Made by a program: the position numbers and the translations under genes. Shown here piece after piece: positions 48,391 through 60,125 of a stretch of DNA of 64,000 bases (the first letter of the stretch is position 1; every line of letters begins with the position of its first letter). The notes under the pieces are model-generated. The model was not told where the DNA came from. It worked only from the letters and a program-made list of their open reading frames with translations, and made no database searches. Origin of the DNA: Lineolata rhizophorae (lineage: Eukaryota > Ascomycota > Dothideomycetes > Lineolatales > Lineolataceae); the NCBI GenBank assembly GCA_010093515.1, contig MU001671.1, forward strand, positions 1,248,282 through 1,312,281, given 5' to 3'.

Positions 48391-49206
48391 CCTGTAGTTC
48401 TAGGTTACTCTGCTCTAGCCATCATCATCTGATTATGGAGAAGCACAGAGTACAATCCTCCTTCACTGCAAATAGGAGTGCACTCTGTGCAATGTGATAA
48501 ACGAAAAAGGTGCACAGATGGGCAAGTCTGTGCAGAAGCTTGAGGAAAAGCAGTCACGATTATTTGGTGGCATAAACAAAGGCTGTCCATCCATCACGTC
48601 TCTGTCCGTCTGCCATTCAGGCCGACAAAGGGCGCCGGTGAAATGTCGCCGCACAACCGGCGCGATTCGTAGAAATAGTGGAGGCTGTGGTGGGGCGGTG
48701 CGGTGTGGCTGCCTAGGGCCGGCCGCCTGCCATTGCAGCAGGAGGCGTCACTGTCCAGAGCTCCGTTCGCTTACGTTATGCAGCCGAACACCCAACCCCC
48801 GCCATCTCCATTTCACGCGCCACGGGCACAGCACCGCCGTTCTAGACACCCCGCTGTCCTCTTTGCCCCGTCGCTTTCTTCCTCAACGCCAGAACCCACC
48901 CTCACAGCATCGTCTTACCTGCCTTTTGCACCTGCTTCCCCGGCGTGTTTTGATCCCCGTCGCGCCCTCCCTAAAGCTCCGTCGCCGGCGCGCTTTGGCT
49001 GCCCCACCATCTTCCCGGCTTTCGCGATAGCGCCAGCTCGGCTGCGAGGCTCTCCGCTACCTCTCTTCCACGCGCCACCGCCACCCTACGCGTTTCCCGA
49101 TTGATGAGCAAGCTCTGGGCGCGCTGAGGCGGGCCTTCTCCTCCACCAAGTTTGCTCGGATCGTCATACTCCCGCGGTGACAACAGGATCCAGCTAGCCG
49201 CCCGCC
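48391..49206. promoter_or_regulatory. Upstream region and leader of CRM1
   Basis: CT-rich on the plus strand from about 48720 up to the CRM1 start codon, as in fungal leaders. The 178-codon frame at 48494-49030 is a composition effect. No separate gene is supported. Confidence 0.45.
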
Positions 49207-52200
49207 ATGATGCCCACTATTGAGGAGCTGGACAACACTGTCCGCACCTTCTACGAAGGCCGCGGCAACGACGTACGCGCATGCTTAACCCCGAGATTTC
49301 TTGGCTTGTTACTAATATCCATTTCTCCAATGCGCAGCAAAAACTTGCCCAGGCCAGCCTAAACCAGGTAGGTTAACTCCGATAGTCCTCTGCGCTTCGG
49401 GTTCTAACAAGGCCGGCAGTTCCGCGAGAACCCCGATGCGTGGTTGCTAGTCGACAAGATCCTCCAGGAAGCCCAATACGAGCAGACAAAATGCAAGTAG
49501 CCTAGCTTTCGGCGATGGGCTATAGTTTAGGATGCTGACGTGGAAGACAGACCTGGGCCTACAAGTTTTAGACAATGTCATTATGACCAGATGGAAGGTC
49601 TTACCGCGGGATCAGTGCCAAGGTAAGAGCTTTCCGGGCGGTCCAGATCGTCCATGCTAACGGGCCAGGCATCCGCAACTTCGTGGTCAACTTCATCATC
49701 CAGTTGTCGAATTCCGAGGAAACCATGAAGGCGAATCGGACACTGTTGAACAAGTTGAATCTGGTGCTCGTTTCGGTTCTCAAGCAGGAGTGGCCACATA
49801 ACTGGCCGACCTTCATCAACGAGATCATAACATCCTGCCACAGCAGCCTTCCTATTTGCGAGAATAACATGGCTATTCTGCGGTTGCTCTCAGAAGAAGT
49901 TTTCGACTACTCGGCCGACCAAATGACGTCGACCAAAACCAAAGAACTCAAGCAGAGCATGTGCGACGAGTTCACCTCCATCTACCAATTATGCTCCGAA
50001 GTCTTGCGCACGGCTACGGATTCAAGTCTCATTAGAGCGACCCTGGAGACTCTACTGAGGTTTTTGAACTGGATTCCGTTGGGCTACATCTTCGAGAGCC
50101 CCCCTTCTGGCATCAGCCTCATCGAAAATCTTCGCAGCCGTTTCCTGGAAATGCCAGAGTTTCGTAACATCACTTTGAAATGCCTGACCGAGATTGCTGG
50201 TCTTCATACCGAGGCCGCCTACAACGAGAAGCTCGTTTCAATGTACACGGAAACTCTAACTTCGGTGTCGCGGATCATTCCGCTTTCCCTCGACTTGAAG
50301 TCCACCTACGCACAGAGTAACAGCAGGGACCAAGAATTTGTCCAGAACTTGGCTCTGTTCCTCACGAACTTCTTTTGCATGCACCTTAGTCTGGTTGAGA
50401 ACCTTCCCAACCGCGATTACCTCACCCACGGCCACTTCTACCTGATCCGAATCAGTCAGATCGATGACCGGGAGATTTTCAAGATTTGCTTGGAATACTG
50501 GACAAAGTTGGTGTCAGAACTCTATGATGAGATGCAGCAACTTCCAATCGGAGATATGAATCCGCTTGTCGGACTTGGCGGACTGGCGAATGGCGCTGGC
50601 ATGCGGGACCCCTCGATGCTGCCAAACTATCCGCTGAGGAAGAATAAGTACGCGGACGTGTTGTCGAACCTGCGAGTTGTGATGGTTGAAAAGATGGTCC
50701 GCCCTGAGGAGGTGCTGATCGTGGAGAATGACGAAGGCGAGATTGTCCGAGAATTCGTCAAGGAGAGCGACACCATCCAACTTTACAAGTCCACGAGGGA
50801 ATGCCTGGTTTTCCTTACGCATCTGGATGTCCAGGACACGGAAAATATCTTAACCGATAAGCTCGCTCGCCAGGTTGATGGCTCAGAGTGGTCATGGTCC
50901 AATTGCAACACTTTGTGCTGGGCCATCGGTTCAATATCCGGGGCGATGAACGAAGAAACCGAGAAGCGCTTCCTTGTTACGGTCATCAAAGATCTGCTCG
51001 GACTTACTGAGATGAAGCGCGGCAAAGACAACAAGGCCGTCGTTGCTAGCAACATCATGTACATCGTCGGCCAGTATCCAAGGTTCTTGAAGGCACATTG
51101 GAAATTCCTCAAGACTGTCGTGAACAAGCTCTTCGAGTTTATGCACGAGACGCATGAGGGTGTTCAAGACATGGCTTGCGACACGTTTATCAAGATTGCG
51201 AACAAGTGCCGGAGACACTTCGTGGCTATCCAACCTGGCGAGTCGGAAGCTTTTATCGATGAAATTGTTCGCAACCTCCGGAAGATCACCTGCGACCTTT
51301 CCCCGCAGCAAATCCATACTTTCTATGAGGCTTGCGGTTACATGATCAGCGCCCAGGGTCAAAAGAATATCCAGGAGCGTCTCATTCAAGAACTGATGGC
51401 TTTGCCAAACTCTGCTGTAAGTCCCAGTGTGATTTGAGGCAAAATGCGGTAAGCTAACGATATTCCAGTGGGACCAAATTATTAGCCAAGCAAATGCGGA
51501 CCCGAGCATTCTTCATGATGGAGAGACCATCAAAGTGATCGGCAACATCATGAAGACCAACGTGGCGGCTTGTAGTTCAGTTGGGACCTATTTCTACCCG
51601 CAGATCGGCCGCATTTACCTTGACATGTTGACCATGTACCGGGCCAGTAGCAACCTAATTGATGAAGCCGTGCAGCGCGACGGTAAGCCATGGACTACCC
51701 GATTGTTTTAGAGTTCTACGCTAATTCTCGCAGGGAACATTGCCACCAAGACGCCGAAGGTTCGTGGCCTACGAACCATCAAGAAGGAAATCCTCAAGCT
51801 CATCAACACTTATGTTGAGAAAGCGGATGACCTCGAAATGATTCACAACAACCTCGTCCCTGGTCTGCTCGAGGCAGTTCTCCTTGACTACAAGCGCAAC
51901 GTCCCGGATGCCCGCGAAGCCGAGGTGCTCAATCTCATGACGACGATCATCAACAGGCTTCACAGTATGATGGAAGACCAGATCATGAATATCTTGGACA
52001 ATGTCTTTGAATGCACTTTGGAAATGATCAACAAAGACTTCTCCGAGTATCCCGAACACCGCGTCGAGTTTTTCAAGCTACTGCGGACAATCAACTTACG
52101 TTGTTTCGGCGCGCTTTTGCAACTTGACGGCCGTTCTTTCAAATTCGTCATCGATTCTTGCATGTGGGCAAGCAAGCACGATAATCGCGAGGTCGAGAGC

Positions 52201-52818
52201 GCTGGCCTCAACATGTGCATCGAACTCATGAGCAATATGGCGGATACCGACCAGCAGACGTGCAATGTCTTTTTCCAGACGTTCTACACGTCCATCCTAC
52301 AAGATGTCTTCTTTGTTCTCACGGATAGCGACCACAAGGCTGGATTTAAGTCTCAGTCTCTCTTGCTGGCCAAGATGTTCTGGCTCGTGGACTCCGGAAA
52401 GATCCAGGGCCCAATTTACGCGCCTGATATGGCGCCAGCTGGAACGTCTAACAAGGAGTTTCTTCGGAACTTCGTTGCCAACCTCTTGGGAAATGCCTTC
52501 CCCAACCTGCAACAGTAAGAACACCTGCTATCTCAGTCTATTAACCATGTGCCCGGGTACTAATCGCGCTTGCGCAGGGCTCAAATCATGAACTTTATCG
52601 ACAGTCTTTTCGCAAGCAACAACGACCTTGGGAAGTTCAAGCTGGTTCTCCGCGACTTCCTCATTTCCCTCAAGGAGTTCTCATCTGGTGATAACCAAGA
52701 ACTATTCGCCGAAGAACGTGAGCAAGCCGCGACCAAAGCTAGGGAAGAAGAACGCGAGCGTGCGATGAAGGTCGGCGGATTGCTCAAGCCTTCAGAAATC
52801 GACGACGACGAGCTGTGA
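49207..52818 (+). CDS. crm1: Exportin-1 / CRM1 nuclear export receptor
   Basis: The karyopherin that binds leucine-rich export signals with Ran-GTP and carries cargo out of the nucleus. Eight exons, 49207..49272, 49338..49367, 49420..49492, 49551..49622, 49669..51416, 51469..51682, 51734..52514 and 52578..52818, give 1074 residues, the usual length. All joins close in phase. Exon 2 is only 30 nt. Intron 3 (49493-49550) starts with GCAAGT, a GC-AG intron; its use restores EQTK-YLGLQVLDNVI, and no GT donor nearby does so. Marks include MTRWKVLP, GIRNFVV, VRPEEVLIVENDEGEIVREFVKES (in part), HETHEGVQDMACDTF and the C-terminal KVGGLLKPSEIDDDEL. The site of the leptomycin-reactive cysteine (human Cys528, in LLGLCEQKRG) is Thr527 here (LLGLTEMKRG). 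A second ATG directly follows the first. Confidence 0.97.
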
Positions 52819-53510
52819 CTTGCCGAAGACCTTAGCCTAGACGTCGCTTTACGATCACAGTACGTCTCGAATCCTGCCTCTCGACCAGACCAGGACTCAT
52901 CGGAAACGGAGCGCGCGCAAGCGGAGTGGATGGACGCTGTGGTTACGGATTGGGGTCTCTGAGGGCTTGGCGTCACAATTGCCCGGCTCTTTCGGTTGCG
53001 TAGAATACTTCTCTTCTGATAGGCAGTTTCCTTACAAGTACATGCTACGCCTCTCTGATATCCCGGTTTCCGAACGGTCGAGACTTTAAGGTGCATAGGC
53101 GAGGCAGGCTGCTTGTCTTTGCAGCCGTGCCTTGTTCTGACGTTTTCTCTTCTCTTATCTCTCGGTGGGTCTCTGGAGGGAGGCTCTTCGAGAGTATGGA
53201 AAAGCATTCTGTTGTCTTTGGGGTAGGTAGGTCTTTTGGACTGCCCATAGTTGTGTAAGTGAAAGAACCTTACCCAGAGGTGATCTGCGGTGCTGCTGGT
53301 AGTGAATGCAAGAATATGTGAATGCAATCGGCTATAGAGAATGTGTGCTACAAATACTACCTACATGACCGAGTCTCCTCGGTACCTTCGAAATGCATTC
53401 CTTCATCTTACGCGACTCACGTCGGTTTCCTCGCCAGTACACTTTCGTCACTAACATTTAATACAATGCCGGAATCCTACCTAGATTCCTCAATGAGTAC
53501 ATTCCAGTCT
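52819..53510. other. Convergent intergenic region of CRM1 and the dioxygenase
   Basis: Two 3' untranslated regions. The 248-codon minus frame at 52581-53327 overlaps the CRM1 end and is a shadow. Confidence 0.5.
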
Positions 53511-54668
53511 CTACAGTTGCTTCTCTTCTTTATCCTCATTCATTCCCATCTGATCCAATGCCACCTGCAGATACCAGATCATTTCCTTCATCATGCCCTT
53601 GACTTGTTTCCTATCCATAATGACGGCGTTTAAATTATCTGGCTCTCTCTCCAACGCTTCCTTCTTTCCGTTCTCCAACTCTCCAATCATGTATTCGGAC
53701 TTCTTCTGCAGCACGCGGAACCGCTCGAGTGCGAACTGACCGAACAGCTCGTTCAGATAGCTCAACTGAAGCGAGTTCGTGATCTCGGTGTCGTCGCGCA
53801 AGGCGGGATGCTTGGGCCGATACGGGCATGTCATCGTGATGCGCTCGCCCGTGTTCCACGCCCTGAGCGCCGCGTGCGGCATGTGGCGTCCCTGCATCAT
53901 GACGCAGGATCCCGTGGTGGGCCCACGAAGCTTGCGGATCTCGCCGCCGGGCAGCCGCAGGGCCGTCTCGCCGCCTACCATGCGGTCCGTGTTGCTCAGC
54001 ATCAGCACGCACGTGTAGGGGAACGAGTCGACGTGCCAGTCGTCGACGTTGACGTCGTCGTAGTCGGACCGGCGTTCCTGCCAGCCGGGCGGCACGGGCG
54101 CCGGCGTCACGGGCAGGTCCTTGAGGCCCGCGCGCCCCCCAGGGCCGAGTTGCACGTTCGTGTGCCCGATCTCGTACGGCAGGCACACCTCTAGCTGGAT
54201 GCCGGCCGCCTCGGACACGATCTCGATGACCTCGGGGCTCGTCCAGAACTGGTGAATGAAGGGCGCTTCCGCCGCCGTGTAGCCACGCAGGCACGCCGGC
54301 GATCGATGCCACCAGTGCAGCCGCTTCTTGAGCGTGCTCTCCTGTAGTAGTTCGCGGCGGAGCTCGAGCACGGCGGCCGGTGAGGCGAGCTGGAAAGGCT
54401 CCGTGGTGCCGAAGTCATTGGCGCCGGCGGAGGCGGGGAGGCCAAGATCAGAAAGGGTGTAGCGGCCTTGCCAGGGCGTAAAGGAGAGGTGGATGGACGG
54501 GTCGAATTTCACTTTGGAGGGGCCCCGGTAGGCGTTTGACAGGTAATAGTCGTCGTTGGCGGGGGGAGCAGGGGCGGCGGTTGTGGTGGAGGGTTCCACT
54601 GGGGGTTGGACAAGTATTGAGGGCGCCATATTTGCTTGTTTGTTTGTTAGGTCTAGTGTGTTGGTCAA
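53511..54668 (-). CDS. 2-oxoglutarate/Fe(II)-dependent dioxygenase-like protein
   Basis: A single exon of 385 residues, or 372 if the second ATG (54629, MAPSILVQ) is used. The iron-binding triad is seen as His212-x-Asp214 (DDWHVDSFPYTCVLMLS) and a distal His, most likely His265 (RHMPHAALR). Arg276 in GERITMTCPYRP fits the residue that holds 2-oxoglutarate. VGGETALRLPGG and PTTGSCVMMQG are strands of the double-stranded beta-helix. There is no signal peptide or membrane segment, so it is probably cytosolic. The substrate is unknown; fungal relatives are mostly unnamed. The C-terminal 90 residues are charged and helical. It is in tandem with the dehydrogenase upstream (737 bp apart), but two enzymes alone do not make a cluster. 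Confidence 0.85.
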   Translation of the reverse strand: MTNTLDLTNKQANMAPSILVQPPVEPSTTTAAPAPPANDDYYLSNAYRGPSKVKFDPSIHLSFTPWQGRYTLSDLGLPASAGANDFGTTEPFQLASPAAVLELRRELLQESTLKKRLHWWHRSPACLRGYTAAEAPFIHQFWTSPEVIEIVSEAAGIQLEVCLPYEIGHTNVQLGPGGRAGLKDLPVTPAPVPPGWQERRSDYDDVNVDDWHVDSFPYTCVLMLSNTDRMVGGETALRLPGGEIRKLRGPTTGSCVMMQGRHMPHAALRAWNTGERITMTCPYRPKHPALRDDTEITNSLQLSYLNELFGQFALERFRVLQKKSEYMIGELENGKKEALEREPDNLNAVIMDRKQVKGMMKEMIWYLQVALDQMGMNEDKEEKQL

Positions 54669-55405
54669 TAGATAATGAGTCGCATTGACATTTCAGTTTA
54701 TGAATGGAAACACGAGTCAAGGTTGGAGAACATTTGTAAGTCAACTGAAGTCTGATGAGTCGAGTATATATGCCTTCTGTCAACCGATTGCGGAGTGTCG
54801 TATGTATGCTCCCACTTTTGGAGGGTAAAAAAAGTGACTTAAATCGACTTTCTAGTTGCTTAGTTGGTGTCGGGATCGCCGTTCAATGCCTAGCATTGCT
54901 ACCCCTGCTTGCGTCAACTGAGCGGGCAGAGGGCATTCGGGAGCTGGGCTTATCAGCTGCGAATCGGCGTGGCTTGCAGTTCGTCAATTGGCGCCTCAGG
55001 GCCTAAGGAGTCGGCTGCCCCGCCAGACAACCCCTCCGTCTCGATAAGGGACGGGCCTCTCCAAAAGCTTAGCTTGGGAAACTCTTAGCTATTACCTGCC
55101 TAGCCTGGAGTTGGGGAAAGTGTTAACTACACTATTGTAGTCTAGACCGAATCGCCGCCCCGCTCTCTCCAATGTTCATACGAGTCCGGACGACAAGGTA
55201 TGGACGACGGCACCCGCCTGTCTACATACGCCTAGATGGGGCAAAGATATCCCTATTAGAGATTAGCTACAACTAATGGCGGAAATTTGAAAATAGTATT
55301 ATCAATTGAATTGAAGAACTTTTAAAGTAGCGCTTCCGTCTTGATGTTAGTAGTTCTAGATTTTGCGTGAATTGAACGGCTACGAGAGTAACTCTAGCAC
55401 TAGCC
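54669..55405. other. Intergenic, no gene seen
   Basis: AT-richer, with short TA-rich stretches at 55240-55400. It holds the dioxygenase promoter and the 3' end of the dehydrogenase. Confidence 0.45.
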
Positions 55406-56580
55406 CTATATCTTCACTTCGTTGACTGGCGTCAACGGCTTGCCATTACCTAGGGAATACGCCTCAATGTTCTCCATCGCAATACACTCGAAATTCTAGA
55501 AGTGGAGATAATCAGTAGTTCAGTGAGACTATGGGGAAACGTTTCTCGAGAATCCACTCACACCGTTCGTATCAACCGTACCGCCGCCAATATGCGGCAG
55601 CAGCGTGACTCTCCAATCCCCCAACAGCTTCGGATGGACCTCCGGCCTAAACGAGCAAACACCAATTAGTCGTCTTTCTCTCCGGCAACCCAACCCGGAA
55701 AAAAACAAACATACTCATTCTCAAAGACATCCAACCCCACCGCACCCGCGATCCCCCGCTCCAACGCCTCCGCCAGAGCTGCCTCATCCAAACACTTCCC
55801 CCTCCCTACGTTCACGACCCTACCTCCCTTTTTCATCAACCCAAACGTCCGCTCGTTCAAAAGATGATGCGTCTCCTCGTTATGCGGACACGCCAGGACC
55901 ACCGCATCCACGACCCCGAGCATCTCATCTAAACTCGCGTACCACACCGCGCCACCCAGCTCCTCCTCGAAGCCGCGGCCCCTTCCGGCGCGGGCCATGA
56001 TAGACGACGCGTATGCCGAGCGCGGCCGCGGCCCTGCGCGCCGCGACCGCGCCGACGGCGCCCAGCCCGACCACGCCCAGCACGTCCCCGCGCGGGGTCC
56101 GGCTACGGTTGACGGCCTGGGCCTCGACGGCGAAGTAGTCGGCGCGGCGCGACTCGCGCACGCGGCGCTCGCAGAAGGACGTGTGGCGGTAGCAGGCGAG
56201 CAGCAGGAAGAGGGGCGACGTCGGCGGTGGCGTCGGCGGCGGCGCCGCGCCCGTTGCAGTACCGGATGCGGCGCGCGCCGAGCAGCGCCACGTCCTCGCC
56301 GTCGTAGCCGTGCTTGACCGAGGCGATGATGCGGAGCGTGGGCGGGAGGTGCGGCGTTGAACTTGGGGAACGGGGGCGTCGAGAGCGAGGGCCGGATGAT
56401 GCCGGCTATGGTGGAGTAGGGCCCTGAGGGGCTGAAGGCCGTGATGATGGAGGCTAGGTCGGTATAGGCGGTCGGGTCGTGAGTGATGATGTTGAAGGAT
56501 TGGCGGAAGCGGTCCCATTGGTCGTGGGCGTGCGTGATAGGCTGGCCGATGTAGAGGAGAGTGGGTTTGGTCGAAGACAT
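55406..56580 (-). pseudogene. D-2-hydroxyacid dehydrogenase with three compensating frame changes
   Basis: An NAD(P)-dependent enzyme of the D-isomer-specific family (glyoxylate/hydroxypyruvate reductase-like). Exons complement(55406..55495, 55562..55646, 55715..56580) would give 346 codons. The N-terminus and the C-terminal half (MLGVVDAVVLACPHNEETHH, then MKKGGRVVNVGRGKCLDE, GLDVFENE-PEVHPKLLGDW, LLPHIGGGTVDTNG-NFECIAMENIEAYSLG) share one frame. Between them the family sequence moves to a second frame at about 56350 (VKHGYDGEDVALLGARRIRY), to a third at about 56213 (RADYFAVEAQAVNRS, GVVGLGAVGAVAARR, the dinucleotide fold) and back at about 55980. The shifts look like loss of two bases, then gain of one in each of two G/C runs, and so cancel. 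Either sequencing errors in GC runs hide an intact gene, or the gene is recently dead. Confidence 0.75.
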
Positions 56581-58773
56581 CGTTGTGGTTTCGGCGCAGA
56601 ATACCAGAGTCCTTTGTATTTAGGACTTATAGTATTTTTTGGTGGATGAAAAGTGAAGAGTTCAATTGGCGCCCGGGGGGCACAGGATGAGTAGGATTCG
56701 ACATCCATTGTCTCCCATATCTCGGCTTGTATGGCGGAGTTCTCCGGATTTAGCACGCCCGCAACACGCATACTCGTGTAGTCATTGAGGCGACAAATAC
56801 GCGCTGTATGATACTTCCGTCGCCCGCGAGGCGTCGAGTGAGAGAGCTGCTCTTGCCCCGCAACGGGCAGGCGATATCGGCCGTGGTGGGGTTGGTGGGG
56901 TCCTGGTTATCGGGCAGCCTGATTGGCCGGCTGGAAGAGGTTGCCGCGTACGGTTAGTCCCTGTCTTACAGCTTCATCCACGACAAACTGCAAAAGTCGT
57001 ATAAGGACGGGTGGCGCAGTGTGGAAGTGGATCTAGAATCCGACGGAAATCCTTTTGCTGCGCTTCGCTAGGATTTCCCACGAGACGCTCCTTCCGCTGC
57101 TTTGAAGTGATTTTGTGCGAATTGAGTTGTCAGAAACAATGCTCCTCACTGGCGGTATTGGGACGAAGATTGCCTCCACTCTCGAAGCGCCAACGATTTG
57201 CCTACTATTCGGAACGGAAAGACTGCCGAGAAGCGGGTTGCGCGCACTCTAGTGGGGCGTAAGTCAGCTATACGACTTGTTGATAGAATACTCGTGGTGC
57301 GCTTAATTGAACGCCTAGGTTGGTCGCTAGAAGGGCCTGCGTCTGTCCCCCGGCTCGACTAGAGTGTTCCAAAGGCGGGGAGACTGGGTTGATATAGGCC
57401 AACGAAGAAGTCACAAACAAGTTACGGCTCTGGGTAGTAGTGAATGAGACCGACGACCGGTGCGACGAAAAACAGTTGCAGAAGTTTCCGCGTACGGAAT
57501 CGTGTTCGATCTTTCAATTCGGGCTGGTTGGGTACAAGGTTCAACAGGCACAGTCGAGACGTCCACTCGCGGCGCTGGAGACGATACCGAAGCTAGACTC
57601 ATTACCGATGTATATCCCGTCAATTGTTGCATTCGGTTTTCGGAGCAAGCATACCACGCGTCTTTGAGCGCCCCAGAGGCGGAGGAGACAGAAAATCGAC
57701 GCAAGCGCACACGAAAACACCAAAACGAGCGGGCAAGTCGCAAGCCAAAACCAAGTCGAGTCAGCTAAGCAAACTTTGAATCATGCCGAGTTTGTCTTTC
57801 CCCCAGCCTCTCCGGGGTTCCTGATGCTTCTCTCCCGCGCATTCTCTCCCTCTTTGACACACCTGACATTGATAAGACAACGTTGGAAAAGGAAAACTGA
57901 CAGACGTCACACGCGCAAAGATGAAACTCGGGGGAGGTGTGGGGAGACTAGACCCAATTACTACAGCGCTTTGTGCCTTGCCTTGCCCTGCCTTGCCTTG
58001 CCCGTTGTCCCCTTCCTCAAGCTCACGCTCTCCTTGACCAGTCACTCTTTACTCTCTCCATCCTCTGGGGCCGACATAGAAAAACAAGGGAAAATGAAAA
58101 CCAGGGGGAGGGGGCAAAAGGAAAATCACTCTCACAAAAAAAAAGGCAGAAAAATATAGGGAGGACCAACAAAGGAGAGGGAGCAAAGGTCGTTCATGTG
58201 AAGGCCGCCAGTCACATACGAGACCATACCACAACAGCGTATAAAAACAAGAGAGTGCTTGCTACATAGTCTTGGGAGCCCAGCCGTAATTTGATCCACT
58301 CGCTTGTCCTCTCAAAAATACCGCCAAAACAAAGCAGGAGGAAAGCCGTTTCGATCCGGGAGTTTTGTTGGACGAGAAACCGCGCGGGGAATGAGAAAAA
58401 AAGACAGGCCGAAGTGGGAAATACCCGCACTTTTGGGAAGAGAGAAAGAACGAGGCCGCGCCACTGGAAGTTACCGGGGATCGGGTCGTTGCAATCGTCG
58501 CGTCGTCTGTCTTTTTTGAGTGATGCATTCGGAATTACTCTTCGGAATTCACACATCTCGCTCGGGGCTACCGTTTTGCTCGTGTAAATTTTTGCTGCCG
58601 GCCGTCGCAGACGTGTTGAGAACGGGGAGAGGTCGGAATGAAAGGCATTGCCGCGCGGTGGTAACTCATAGAAGGAAGGGCTTTATATATTGTGGGGGAA
58701 CAGATGCTCTATCTCCGCCCGAACCTGCTGCACGGAATTGTTCGTAAGGTGATCAACTTGGTATGCTAGCGGA
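56581..58773. other. Intergenic region between the dehydrogenase and PP1
   Basis: About 2.2 kb with no supported gene. CCTTG tandem copies lie at 57976-58000. It includes the PP1 3' untranslated region on the right. Confidence 0.45.
57976..58000 (+). repeat. Tandem pentamer CCTTG x5 (one variant)
   Basis: Five adjacent units, the third being CCCTG. Confidence 0.8.

Positions 58774-60125
<1,352 letters not shown>

Noticed and set aside
53635-54312. 225-codon frame opposite/alternate to the dioxygenase
   Set aside because: A shadow in another phase of the same strand; the called frame has the iron-binding residues.
53511-56580. Dioxygenase plus dehydrogenase as a biosynthetic cluster
   Set aside because: Two adjacent enzymes without a core synthase, transporter or regulator do not support a cluster.
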